From: Phoenix dactylifera
Lineage: Eukaryota > Streptophyta > Magnoliopsida > Arecales > Arecaceae
Length of the DNA: 64,000 nucleotides
NCBI RefSeq assembly: GCF_009389715.1
Contig: NC_052401.1
Coordinates: 1,290,843 to 1,354,842 of the forward strand
Reading direction: 5' to 3'
Part shown: positions 13,826-25,797 of the stretch, in pieces
Numbering within the stretch: position 1 is the first letter of the stretch
Layout: each line of letters begins with the position of its first letter
Program-made: the position numbers and the translations under genes
The notes under the pieces: model-generated
Seen by the model: the letters and a program-made list of their open reading frames with translations, nothing else
Database searches by the model: none
Told to the model about the DNA's origin: nothing

Positions 13826-15869
13826 TCTCTTCCAGCATACTAATTAATCTCAATATATACATTTGTTCGTCAAGAAACATCCATAATTAATCTCAATATA
13901 TATATACATTGAGACAGCTGACATGGTTAAAATATAGGTGTTGGCTCACAATATAGGAAAAATATTGAAAAACTATTCACATATAGACAAACAATAAAGC
14001 CAGTTCTTGTATCTCCCTTCACTATCCATGCAAGCTATATGACCCAAATGATACCAAAGCACCATATTTTAGTTTGAGTTCTAAATGGATTCCAACTCTC
14101 TGAACCAAGATAGAGACATGCTGGCCAAAAAGAACAACTTTGAGCAGTAAAGCCTTCACACAGAAAACAGATGCAACTTCTGTTAGTGAAGCTTTTGGAA
14201 CGTCGGAAAGGTGGCCAAACTACTCATTGCCAACGTTAGAGATCGTCATGCCACTGGCCAGTCCAGCGAAAGACTGATTCCCCAAGTGGACCAAGTTATT
14301 TAATGCGCCCGCTTTACATCGTCTGACGTCTTAAACAGTAGCTTGGTAGGTGCAGCCATTAAGGAGACCTACATTTCCTCTCTCCGTTGTGACATCTCTA
14401 AGATTCTGAACACAGTGGATCATAAAAATGTGGATGAAATATCGAATGCAGTCTAAGGAGCTAGATATATTACTGGTGGAGATGGGACAGGATATTTTTT
14501 TTTGGTTTGTTTTATTCTTTTTACTTTGGTGGATAAGTATAACATGCTATATATCCCAGGAGGGGGCTCAAATGGGATCCCAGCTTCCATGTTTGATGCA
14601 TGCAAGTAAAAGGGCCGCGACCACAAGATGGAGCTACATGGAACTTTTTGATTGACGAATAAAAAACTCCCACGTACCTATATGATTGAACTCCTCAAGA
14701 AACTCCAGTTCCACTTTTTGAAAAGAAACATCAGATGTGCAAGACAAGTAGCATGTGATGTTTCTGATCATGATAAGAGAGGTTCACACTGCAAATCTCT
14801 AGTGCACAGTTGGAATTGGATTAATTTAAGCCAACTTTCTAAAACCAAAGCTGAAACCAGATCAATTTATTAAAAAAATGGTTTAACCCATTCTGAAAAT
14901 TAGATTCAATTTATTAGATTGATATTCAATAGATTGGATTGCATGAAATAAGTCTAAATATAAAAATTTTATTTTATATAGCACTGATGTTCGATAGACT
15001 GGACTAGATGGACTGAACTAAATATGGGTCGGATCGGGTTGGGTTGGTCTGAATATATATTTATAGATTTTGGGTCGGGTTGGTTTGAATAAATTTTTTG
15101 AAAATTCAAACCAAAAATTAAGCCATTTTATTTTGGTTTATAGAACTCATAGGAGCTTTCCTGTTACCATAGGACTGCTCACGGAAGAAAGCAAGCACCA
15201 CCTGAGTGAGAAAACAGTCTTGACCAGAATAGTACACTAAAAAATAGTCAGGGGATGATAAAAATAGTGAAGCACCTCAAAAGCAAGATTTCAAAGGACA
15301 ACAAAAATAAGTCAATGAGCACTCCCTTCTTTGTCACTTCCTCCTCCAAATCGTCTCCATTTCATAGGCTATACTCTGAATGCTGCCTGCTTCCTGTCTT
15401 TCTCCATGGAGCTGTTTGTAGCCAAGACACAGCCAGTTTGTTTATCTGAAGAGCCACAGATATCTTGAGCATAGTTTCTTGTCACTAATTAACGACCTAG
15501 AAGACAATATAGTTGGCACATTTAGAACTACTTGATGGACTAGCTCCATTCAAAAAAAAAAAAAAAAGCAATGATGGACTAATCGTTACACACTCTTCGC
15601 TAGCTCAACTAGCTAGAGATGGAGTCCTCTCGATGAGAATGACAAACATACGGTTCCAAGTGTCAATTGCAAGTGCACCCCTGGAAAGAAACTACCATTT
15701 CAATGTGATCATTATTGATGAAGCCATAAAGATATAAGGCAAACAAAAATACGCTAGAGACATGATATATTCTTCTCTATTTTTAAAGTTATGGATGATA
15801 AAAAAGTACCTAAAATATCTGAAGTGGCACAAGCATTACATTTTTAGTGAAAGCATCATCCATAGGTAT
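13826..15869. other. Spacer without recognisable genes
   Basis: AT-rich with short poly-A tracts and short open frames without family resemblance. A GGGTCGGGTTGG-type motif recurs around 15028-15078. Confidence 0.45.
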
Positions 15870-16219
15870 TATGAGGATCCGTGTGGGAGATTTTGAATAT
15901 TTATACATAACTAAGGAACAAAAAAAGTACTTTCCAACTAGTTTTTTTGGACGAGATCTTAGATCATTACAAATGGTATCAGGGACCCAGCTCATAGCCC
16001 ATGCACATTAGGGAAAATTGTAACACGGGCTCATAGAAGCTAACCATAGGCCGATCGTGGTACTTTTGATTAGATTTGAATTGATTTGAATTCTTAGCCT
16101 AACAAGAACATCAGAGATTAAACAAAAAGAGTATGCGAGGATTGAATACTCATACAAGACTAAAGCATAAAAAATACTTTTTGGTGATCTTTTTTGAATA
16201 AAATCTTGGGTTGTTATGG
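15870..16219 (+). mobile_element. Fossil short LTR element (TRIM-like)
   Basis: The layout is left LTR (15870 to about 15972), a short noncoding interior, and right LTR (about 16132-16219). Directly after the left LTR lies TGGTATCAGGGA, close to the initiator-tRNA-Met primer-binding site of plant LTR elements (TGGTATCAGAGC). The interior is about 160 bp and carries no gag or pol. It is the same family as 17494-17869 and the array at 52650-53775. It is an old, broken copy. Confidence 0.6.
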
Positions 16220-16407
16220 ATACTTAAGAACCTCATTGGATCAACAAAAGCAAGCCCCAGTTCAATTATTCTCCATACGTATTATTCTCCACTGGACACC
16301 TTTGTAAAGCAAATATCCTCCTTTTTAGGTGGCGTAGTACACCTTGTATGGGGACACGCAGATAGCTACTTCTTAGTGCCCTTGCGATAGCACACCATTG
16401 CACTCCA

Positions 16408-16416
16408 TTTAAATAA
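16408..16416 (+). promoter_or_regulatory. TATA-like box of the WAT1-related gene
   Basis: TTTAAATAAG lies about 80 bp upstream of the WAT1-related start codon, at a plausible distance for a core promoter with a 5' leader of about 50 bases. It is supported by position and composition only. Confidence 0.3.
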
Positions 16417-16493
16417 GGGTACCCACACCAATCTCAAGTGCATCTCGCTCCGCCTCCTGATCAGCAGAACTATTGAGGCTATACTTGAGTGTT

Positions 16494-19400
16494 ATGGATG
16501 GGAAGAAGCCTTATATGGTTGTGATCTTCATACAATTAATATATACGGGGATGTATGTGATCTCCAAGGCTGCATTGGACGATGGTTTGAGCTCGTACGT
16601 GTTCGTCTTCTACCGACAGGTGGCTGCCTCCATGCTGCTGGTGCCGCTTGCTATTATTTTTGGAAGGTACAGATCAATCTCAATAAGCTTCTTTCCTTCT
16701 GCTTCCTGCGATGGCTTCTGAAAGATAAGCACCACCTTTCCTTTGTTGCTGATGCCTCGCTAAATAATATTCAGGAAAAGTGCTCCACCAGTATCATTTC
16801 TTGTGTTGCTCAAGATCTTCATGCATGCGTTGATGGGGTATGTTTTGGTTCTAAGTTGGTGCTTCTTTCTGTAGATTTTTTAGTATGAGAATATTTAAGT
16901 CCTTGGGAGTTTTTCAGGATTACATTGAGTTTGAACATATATAACATCGGGCTGATATACACCTCGGCAACGCTGGCTTCTGCAACGACAAACTCGGTCC
17001 CAGTGATCACATTCTTCTTGGCCCTTCTACTCCGGTAGGACTCCATGTCCATGAAGCTCAGTTTTGATGATATCTGATTATAGAAGAAAAAGTATATGAT
17101 CATATTATTTTCATACATATATAATATTTGGTTAAAAAGTTAAAACAAAGATATTTTCTTGCATTTCAAAAGAGGTTGCTGCTTGAAAACATCAACAGAA
17201 GCGGAAGACATGATTAACCTTAATTTCCTTCATCTAGCATTGAACATTTTTGGGGATAAGATGATGGATGCGCAGGTGGCCAAAACTGTCAAATCTTTTT
17301 TCTATACATGCACTCTGAGTTGGACCCAATCAGAAGTTGTAACTATGCTTGGCACTATCAGTGGGTCACTGCCTCAGGTAAATGGGAATAGTCACTTGTT
17401 GGTAATGATGTCTCGGAACGGGACACTTTGTATTTTATGATTACAACCCGGAACATGGCACAATCTAATAGTTTAATAGGTCGGAGGACACATTGTGAGG
17501 ACCCATGCCGGTATGCGTTTAGTCTCATATCGACTATTCGCTAGATAAATCTTGAGTAGTTATATAAGATCAATGAATCCAAATAATACCTTCCAGCCAG
17601 TCTTTTTGGATGAAATTCTAGATTGTCACAAATGATATCAGAGCGAACCTAGCTCAAAACCTATGTAGACTAGGAGGCACTGTAGTATAGATTTATTGTA
17701 GCTAACTATGAGCCGATCGTGATACTTGTGATTAGATTTGAATAGATTTAAGTCCTTAACCTAACGAGGATGTCCGGCTTAAACGAGAGGAGTACTTATA
17801 TGGAATCAAAAAACACAAATATTACCTTCCAGCTAATCCTTTTTTGGTGACGTCCAGACTTGTTACACATATTAATTGCAAAAAGAAGATTACTTTTTTG
17901 CCCAAAAAAGAAAAGATTCCTTGGCTTCCATAAACTTCTTTTGAGTCGGGTATGCTACACAGTTAATTTATCAACAACTGAGTGAGTTAACAGCTGTAGA
18001 TCAAGTAAATGTGAGAAATGAAGGACATACTAGTTTTAATACAAGACACCTACTACTGGTGGCTCAACTGGTTGGTCAATTGGAAGAGATCCAGGTTTTG
18101 TACTAAAAAAGAGGAAACAAATGAAGAATAATATTTCTAACTGAGTATCCATTACAACATGATTCATAATTTCCAATAAACTTTGCCCGACGGTTCGGCT
18201 TAAACCATATGAAAAATTGGCCTGCGAACTAGCTAGTTATTTTTCGATTGCAGAAGTTTTTGGTTTTGTCCATGCTGATGCTGGTCTCTTTCCCTACCAG
18301 TTCACCCTGTGTTGGTCTCTAACACTCCATACCAACACACCTATGAGAGCTCTGATACGCATAAGCCATGGAAGGCATAAGTATGTTCTCTCGTAGTATC
18401 CACCTGTGGCCATTCGAATTCATTGCGCTCATCACTGGTCATCATCTCTAACATCAGATATTCAGATGTGTGCATGAAAAACAAAATTTATATCTTTGTG
18501 TGCGAGCATATCTAATGTCTGCTTGCGTGCGCGCGCGCGATATTCAACCATTTGAATAACAATCTCATAGCATTTGACTGTTTGCTTCTACATTTTTGTG
18601 AAATGAAATAGTGTAAAAAAATTTCTTCTAATTCCTCTCTACAAAGTTCAGATTTGCTGGTTTAACATGGCCATATGTGTTCTTTAACCGGAAACAAAAG
18701 AACCGAAAGGTGTTTCGAGAGAGAGATGCCACTAATTTTTGCTGATCATGATTCTCTAATTACAACACATCGCAGAATGGAAAGAGTCGACATGAAGAGC
18801 CTCGTAGGAGTAGCTAAGGCCTTGGGTGTGGCACTTTGCTTGGCTGGAGTCATGACCATGGCCTTCTACACAGGTCCTCATTTAAATCCCTTGATCCACT
18901 ATCGTCCCTTTGGCCACAAAACAAGCCCCACCAGTGATGCCCCTGCCCATTCGAAGCAGAACTGGATTAAAGGAACCTTCATCATGATCACTTCTAACGT
19001 AACTTGGTCTCTTTGGCTTGTTCTCCAGGTACATAAGTAACAAGGTTGCTCTCAATCCTCTCATACTTCACATTAATCACCTTTTCTAATCCAGCTGCTT
19101 CTTTTGGACAGAGAATTTTATTAAAAGAGTACCCTTCGAAGCTTCTTCTTACAACTCTCCAATGCTCGTTTAGCTCAGTTCAGTCTTTCATTGTTGCCAT
19201 GGTATTTGAGAGACACACCTCGAGATGGAAGCTAAGATTAGATACAGGGCTGCTCGCTGTCTTATATTGTGTGAGTATATCAATATCTTTCCAACTAAAG
19301 TATGTGAATTTACATGTTGTGATTCATTAGCCATGCATCTTTTTTGCCTTTTTTTCTATGTAAATACAATATTTTACGATATCAAACCATTATCTTGATA

Positions 19401-19870
19401 AATTCGCTAGTCAAATGAGATCTTCTAACTGATAAGAATAACTATTTCTTCTTATTAATATGAACGCCGGATTGCAGGGATTTGTTGTCACTGGTGTTTC
19501 CTTCTACTTGCAAACTTGGTGCATCGAAAAGAAGGGCCCCGTTTTCCTAGCCATGTCCACCCCACTGGCCCTTATTTTCACCATAATTTGTTCATCATTG
19601 TTCTTAGGCGAGCTGATTCATTTGGGAAGGTAACTTTGTCTTTATCCAATTGGGTTCTCTTTGAGTGACTTGCATGAGATACATATGGCCTTACATTATG
19701 ATGACTAGTATTTTGGCTGTAGTGTTCTAGGTGGACTTTTGATGGTAGCAGGCCTCTACAGTGTTTTCTGGGGAAAGAGCAAGGAGGATGTGGTGTGTGA
19801 GCCGGTGAATGAAGATGGAAAAGATAGCGTTGAAGAGAGAGGAGCCACATCACCATTTCACTCAGTTTGA
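16494..19870 (+). CDS. WAT1-related (nodulin MtN21/EamA-type) membrane transporter
   Basis: Seven exons, 16494-16666, 16775-16837, 16918-17034, 18776-19028, 19112-19270, 19478-19629 and 19723-19870, join in phase to 354 residues, near the usual family size. The start MDGKKPYMVVIFIQLIYTGM matches the family opening. Later blocks are also typical: FVFYRQVAASMLLVPLA, GLIYTSATLASATTNSVPV, SKQNWIKGTF, KGPVFLAMSTPL and GGLLMVAGLYSVFWGKS. About ten hydrophobic helices in two EamA halves are expected. Founding member WAT1 is a tonoplast auxin exporter and other members carry amino acids or auxin; the substrate here cannot be told. The long third intron (17035-18775) contains a TRIM-like fossil. A decayed last exon of a paralogue lies 1.1 kb downstream. 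The tail after the final helix is hydrophilic and acidic, as expected for a cytosolic C-terminus. Confidence 0.93.
17494..17869 (+). mobile_element. Fossil short LTR element (TRIM-like) in the WAT1-related intron
   Basis: The left LTR starts TGTGAGGACCC (17494) and ends near 17630. TGATATCAGAGCG, a primer-binding-site-like sequence for tRNA-Met, follows. A noncoding interior leads to a right LTR (about 17790-17869). It has no coding genes and lies in the sense orientation in intron 3 of the host gene. It is broken and old, of the same family as the copies at 15.9 and 53 kb. Confidence 0.65.
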
Positions 19871-20986
19871 ACTAACTTTGTATTCCAATACAAGGAATCC
19901 TAAATCCATATGCCTGCATTGTATCATGTTTTGTGATTTTATATTATGTAAGCTCCTTTTATGTTCATAGACTTGAAGAAACTTGTGGAGCTATTTCGAT
20001 GATATGGTAATTTAGAAAAATAGCTATTGATATTTTTTAAGCCCCATATCATCTACCTCATCCATAGAATCAATCACGTTAACTAAAGCTTGTCAAAAAA
20101 AAAAAAAGCTAGTAACATCATGAATTAGCATCATGAAGTGCTTTTACCCAGTGATTATGGTGGAATAATTAATACAACGCTCCCAAAACCACATGATAGA
20201 CTTCAAAGGTATTGAAAGCAAATGTTTTCAGTTCAAACAATACCAGGATAACACTAAAATCTAAAACCAATATGTCAAGTACCTGACGTGCAAATGTCAT
20301 ATGGTCCGTTACTCTTCATACTGCTATGAAATCTAAGATGGAGTAATGGGAAAGTTCAAATTTTTTTGTGCGAGATTTCTGTTTATTGTATTATATGACT
20401 GTTACCTTCCAAGCATGAAAACTCTACCTTCCTTTTAGTTCATGGAAATTGCATTGCATGACTGCCACCTTCCTTTAAGAGGGCTTATATTTAACTCTCT
20501 AGGTGAGCTTTATAACTCTTCGCTTGTCCTCTCTTTTTCTTTTTCCTTTTTTCTACAGTTGTCCTCATCCAAACATTAATCCTTCACCTTTTTTCCATGG
20601 AGACATTAATCCTGCTTTCTACTGGCCTAACACAAACAATTCTTATAAATGAATAAAATGCCCCTGAATTAGATTCGCAGATATCATTGGTAAAAGATAA
20701 TTTGAAAAGGAAACAAAATTTCTGTCCCTCATAGAATACCAAGGGAAATGGAAGCAAGTGCACCTTTGTAACAAGGGTTTTAGGTTAGGTTTGATGCTGA
20801 ATGGACCATATCCAGCAACTGCAGATCCCTCGTCGCCGTCCACATTCAGGCTATCTTTCAGCTGTCTTCGATGCCCTCCTTCACCACCTGTCGTGCACCG
20901 GTCGAGTCCTGGAGGGCAAGAGAGTTCATCACCCTGGCCATGAAATGGTGAAACTTCTTACCTAGTTGTTTCAACAATACATTGTG
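19871..20986. other. Spacer between the WAT1-related gene and its relic
   Basis: No further WAT1-type exons are recognisable, although a tandem copy probably once lay here. The first 100 bases are likely the 3' UTR of the functional gene. Confidence 0.4.
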
Positions 20987-21063
20987 GCATTTTAGGTGGA
21001 ATTCTGATGATTGGAGGCATTTATAGTGTTTTATGGGGAAAGAGCATGGAAACTATGGACTAA
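20987..21063 (+). pseudogene. Relic last exon of a second WAT1-related gene
   Basis: From 20989 the frame reads ILGGILMIGGIYSVLWGKS, then METMD and a stop. It aligns with the final exon of the intact gene (VLGGLLMVAGLYSVFWGKS). No other exons of this copy are seen within 1.1 kb upstream, and the hydrophilic tail is very short. This points to a tandem duplicate that has lost nearly all its exons. The alternative, a tiny coding exon of an unseen gene, is less likely. Confidence 0.8.
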
Positions 21064-21549
21064 AAACCAAATATCGAAGAGGCAACACCTGCAGAAATAT
21101 GATCCTATGACTTAAGAATGCATGGTCAGAATAAGTCTAAAACAATTCATTAGCACATTTTGAGCAATCATGTAATAACTAGCATGAATAGCATCCGAGT
21201 GAATTTCTTTAGAACAAGACGACAGAATAGCATCCAAGAATATTCAAAAATAGATATATCAAGCTACACTGAATCACTAATATTCATCAGAAAGGTGGAA
21301 GTGAAAGTGCAAAACAAAATATTCAAAGCAATCAAGATATGGATCAGTCAAACCAAATAACAAATCATCAATTAAATAAATAAAATACAGAAGAAACTGC
21401 ACAGCCTCAAATAACATTACACAAGCATTCATACCCATAACCTAAACAGAAGAGTGGTTCTTTCTTCCGTTTGATCTATGATCCTCCAAAGTAAAAAGAC
21501 TCCCTTCTGAAAGATCTCAAGCAAATTCTCGTACAGAGGAAACTGGAAA

Positions 21550-24500
21550 TTATATATCTACCTTCCCCTCTATGACAGATGCCCCTTCCTGTCTGATAGC
21601 AGCTGTTGGATTCCCTACTTCTCCCTCAGCAGCCTGGCCTTCTACTTTCGATTGTGAATCTACTTCTTCTCCCTTAACCATCTGGATGACTTCCGCCTCT
21701 TGTTTTGAATCCATCGCTTCTCCCTTAGCAGTTTGAACTTCTAATTTTGGTTTTAAATCAACTCCCTCTTCCTCGGTAGTCTGAACTGTTTTCAATTTCG
21801 AATCCACTGCCTCTGCTTTTCTAGTCTGGTGTTCTTCTGCTTTTGATTTTGAATCCACTGCCTCTGCCTTTTCAGTCTGGAGTTCTTCTGCTTTTGATTT
21901 TGAATCCACTGCCTCTGCCTTTTCAATCTGGAGTTCCTCTGCTTTCGACTTTGAATCCGCTGCCTCTACCTTTTCAGTCTGAAGTTCTTCTGCTTTTGAT
22001 TTTGAATCTACCATCTCTTCTTTTCCAGCCTGGAGTTCTGCCTTCAATTTTGAATCTACCGCCTCTTTATGGACTTCTGCTTTCGATTTTGAATCAACTG
22101 CTTCTGGGTTTGCAGCTTGGATTTCTTCTTCTTTCAATTCTGTATCCACTGCTGCTTCTTTTGCAGTCTTGATTTCTTCTGCTTTCAGTTTTGAATACAA
22201 TCCTTCTCCCTCATCGTTCTGGACTTCTGCTTTCAATTTTGAATCCATTGCACCTCCCTTAACAGCCTGGACTTCTTCAACATTCAATTTTGAATCCGCT
22301 GGCTTGTCATTTCCTTCGAAAGCTGCTATACGAGAAGTAAAAGAAGCTTTTTCTGTAAATTTATTTGGACTTGAGATGTCAGCAACCAGAGTATTGAGTT
22401 TAGATTCTTCAGTAGATTGAACAGAGGCTTGTTCTAGGGTGGTACTCGGGTTTGAAACATCAGCAACCACAGTCCTGGGTTTAGATTCTTCCGTAGATTG
22501 AACTTCGGTCGTGGGCTGAACTGCTGAAGAATCAGATGTTTTTTCAGTAGCGGGATTAGGATTTGAGATGTCAGTACCTATACTTTCTTTCTTAGAATCT
22601 TCCATACACTGTACTTCTGCCTTGGACTGAACTGCTTCTTCCTTTGCTTCCACCAGTTTCGGTGGTGGTGTAACAGCCTCTGTCATGAAAGTCTTCCCAG
22701 TGTCAGAGGGTCCACTGCTCTCTTCATTCTGCATCGACAGCAAAGTTTAATCACCATGACTTCCAATTCACTCTGAATTCCTTGAAATATTTAAGTTTAA
22801 TCATCATCAGACCTACATATATTGTCATAGTCTACATTTTTTTTAAAGAAAAATTGTCTACATTTTTACTCCTTCATATCTGCAACTTGTTGGTCTAAAC
22901 CTCAATTAATATCTAAGATTAGTGTCTTATTATAAAATTTCGGATTTCATTTTCCCGGCCCAAAGTATAGCACTGGGATGAAATCATTCCATTAAAGCTA
23001 AACTACCATGATTGCGCAAGCCAATGTTGAACAGCGAAAGGCATCATGAAAAAAAGAACCTAAGGTTTTGTGTAAGTGCTAGAATTGTATATAAATATTA
23101 TAAGTTTAATCACCTAAAGCCATGATCACAGGAATTATAATACAACAAAGGTACCTCCATGAGGAACAGAACTTTAAATAACAAGACATATACAAAAGAA
23201 GGTGGGGCTGCCCCACAAAGGAGAATGGGCTTTAGCCAGCTGTTGTAACAGCAAAAATGCAACAAAGAAGAGCAGGACCCTGAAAATGCATCAATTCCTA
23301 AGAGCATGCACAAGAAAGGCAAAGAGAAGTCATACGAGGAAAAGAAAAAGGCATCATTATGTCCCACAAAGCTAAAGCTGGATACTTCTTTTATAAATCA
23401 CATAATCAGTACCAAGAAGGGCTCAAATATTTTACTACAACTGGCCATCTGTATGATGCACCATGGTATCATTATGTGTTCAAGTAAATATGTATAGTCT
23501 ACTATCCTGCCAAACTCTGCATTACCACTAAATGGTGTTTCAGGAAGAAAAGATCTAATAAGAGTGTGTTTGAATGCACTACAAAAATATGATACTTCAT
23601 AATTTTACTTGTGCATTGAAATTGCAAGTCATGATTTTATAATGCTAGATATTTAATTGTACAATGAAATTTATAATTATCTTAAAATAGTGATATTCTA
23701 CTTTGAGTATAATATTTCAACATCATGTTTTACTCTCCTCAAGTATTTTACATTTTTTTCATTTTCAACATTATTTTTAACAGCCAAACATATTTTTTTA
23801 AAATTATTAACCCATAAAATTCAATAAATTTCAAATATTGGAAAAGGATAGTATAGTGATTTTGAAATTCAACTCATGGCTTTTCATTTCTCAAAAAAAA
23901 TCATGACTTTTCTTTCCTCCAATTGTGGGAGGCATATGCTTTACCAAAAAGGAAAAAAAAAAAATTGGCAGGCATGATATGATACATGGTGATTGTTATG
24001 CAAGCTAGTAAATTTTCAATGTCACGTTGTTTAATCATTTTCTGTTGGCTTGTAGCCAAAGAGTCTTTATTTTTTTCACAGTTTTCAGTTTTTGATGCCC
24101 AGAGCAGCATATAATTTTCTCTATTTTTTAATATTGAGTAGCAACTAGGATTCCATGGGTGCCTTCTTAAAGAACACCCAAATTATCTAAGTTACAAAGT
24201 GCAAGAGTTTCTACATGCACTTTTTTTACTTGCATAAGTGGCAAAGCATAACTGGAAGAGGTTCCAAAAATCTCAAATAACTTCCAATCACATGCTGCCA
24301 CATCGGATCGCAGTGGAGAATGTTAAAAAGCAAAAACTGTCATGTTATAAAAGAAATCTAACATGGCACACATCTCAAAGTATACAGCACACACCATGAT
24401 GCCATCCAATAGTCCAAAGCGTGGTGTACTATTCAAGTATCAGATTAAATCCAGATGCTGAATTCGGTTATGTGCTTATAAATCTTGTCAGATCTGGGCA

Positions 24501-25755
24501 TTCGGTCAACCGCCAAGGTAACTTATTCATATATATTTACGTCACTAAATAGTCATTTGATGTATGTTGTGATGTTTCATATTTTATTCGTTATTTATTT
24601 AAAAAAATAAATCTTGTTCTCTTTGATAAAAATGAAAATGAATATGCTTTAATTTATTCTTTATGATATTTTCAGAACTTTATTGTTAGAAATATTAAAA
24701 ATGTTAATAGCTTCTATCTATTTCTATATTTATATATAAATTTTCTTACGAGCTCTTAAAAATAGATAATTCATAATTATTTGTTATGCACGCTGCAATT
24801 AAAGAGTAATAGTAATATTTGATGCAAAAATTTATTAATATTTTTATATTATATATTTTTACTTTAATTTTTTTTTATTTTAACACTTATAATACAAACC
24901 CAATTACACCAGTGACCTGGGTCTTTGATTAGTTTGGTCACCATGTAGATTTAATGACTGTCTTAGAACCTTGGTTACCTATATGTTATGTCATGTACAA
25001 TCTGAATAGTGGATTCTATTCTAGTCTTTAAAATTATATAATTAATTTCAGTTTTTATTATTGAATTCGGCTAAAAATCTGATTTATATCTAAATAATAT
25101 CCAACTTTTATCCGTGTTTGGATGGAAAATATGGAAATAACTAATATTCAACTTGCATGGATGCATTCAAAACAAATACGGATATGCTTAATATCTAATT
25201 CATATCCGTATCCATTTATAACAAATATAAATCCTAATTTTAGTATATCTTCATGTCCGTATTCATATATGCTAAAAAAAAAAATGATACAAACGGATAT
25301 ACCAGTATCCAGTCCATATCCGATTCGTTTTCGGCCGTATCCATTAAATACTCTAAATACATGTCCGAAAAAAGAAAAAGTTAACTTGCCTAAAACAGAA
25401 ATCTTGCAGTAGTTTAAAATCTAAAAATTCAAGGAAAAAAAGCTTGGTCATTGACGACCATCAGATACAAATCAATCGGTAAAGAAAGGGCAGAAAATAT
25501 TTTCTAATATAAATAAAAATCGAAAGAGTACCTCTTTAAACAAGAGGCCGAGGGATCTCCTGCGGTTCTCCTCCGGCGGCCCTTTCTCGATCTCCTGGCC
25601 GCCACTTGTGGCCGCCTCCGCCGCCTCTTTCCTCTCCTCTACGGATGCTTCTTCGGCCTTGGAACCGGCCGCCGCCGCCGCCGACGGCTCCTCGAGCGGC
25701 CGAGGGGCCTCGAACTCCGCCTTGAGGTCCGTGGGCTTGGTCGCGCACCCTCCCA

Positions 25756-25756
<1 letters not shown>
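21550..25756 (-). CDS. Uncharacterised N-myristoylation-type protein with 17-residue repeats
   Basis: Two exons, 25756-25532 (75 codons) and 22728-21550, join in phase 0 at GAG|GTACTC and GCAG|AATGAA to encode 467 residues. The N-terminus MGGCATKPTDLK has Gly2 for myristoylation and Cys4 for possible palmitoylation, so membrane attachment is expected. The rest is highly charged and low in hydrophobic residues. From about residue 205 it is built of degenerate repeats of the form AVDSKSKAEELQTEKAE (17 residues, 51 bp in DNA), clearest in the middle and frayed at both ends. It is likely disordered or helical. I do not recognise a characterised family; similar proteins often get loose names such as neurofilament-like, which says nothing about function. 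The first exon is GC-rich and the second AT-rich. A 2.8 kb intron separates anchor and repeats. A (GA)n tract abuts the start codon. The gene structure is secure; the function is unknown. Confidence 0.82.
21826..22150 (-). repeat. 51-bp coding minisatellite
   Basis: In-frame DNA repeats of about 51 bp underlie the AVDSKSKAEELQTEKAE units. The central copies are near identical in DNA and the outer ones are diverged or shortened. Such arrays expand and contract by unequal exchange, so repeat number probably varies among individuals. Confidence 0.8.
22729..25531 (-). other. Intron of the 17-residue-repeat protein gene
   Basis: About 2.8 kb of AT-rich DNA. The part 25030-25360 contains recurring TCCATATCCG / CGGATAT motifs on both strands. 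No internal exon or gene is recognisable. Confidence 0.6.

Positions 25757-25796
<40 letters not shown>
25757..25796. repeat. (CT)n/(GA)n microsatellite in the 5' UTR
   Basis: About 38 bp of CT on the plus strand, read as GA in the mRNA sense. It ends within a few bases of the ATG at 25756-25754. GA tracts in plant 5' leaders can bind BBR/BPC GAGA factors. Confidence 0.95.

Positions 25797-25797
<1 letters not shown>

Noticed and set aside
17159-17440. Possible extra exon of the WAT1-related gene
   Set aside because: The frame has no EamA helix pattern, and the flanking exons (ending 17034, starting 18776) already join in phase with a perfect family match.
21843-22420. Leucine/serine-rich plus-strand frames
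   Set aside because: They are antisense shadows of the repeat-coding exon; the regularity comes from the 51-bp DNA repeat.
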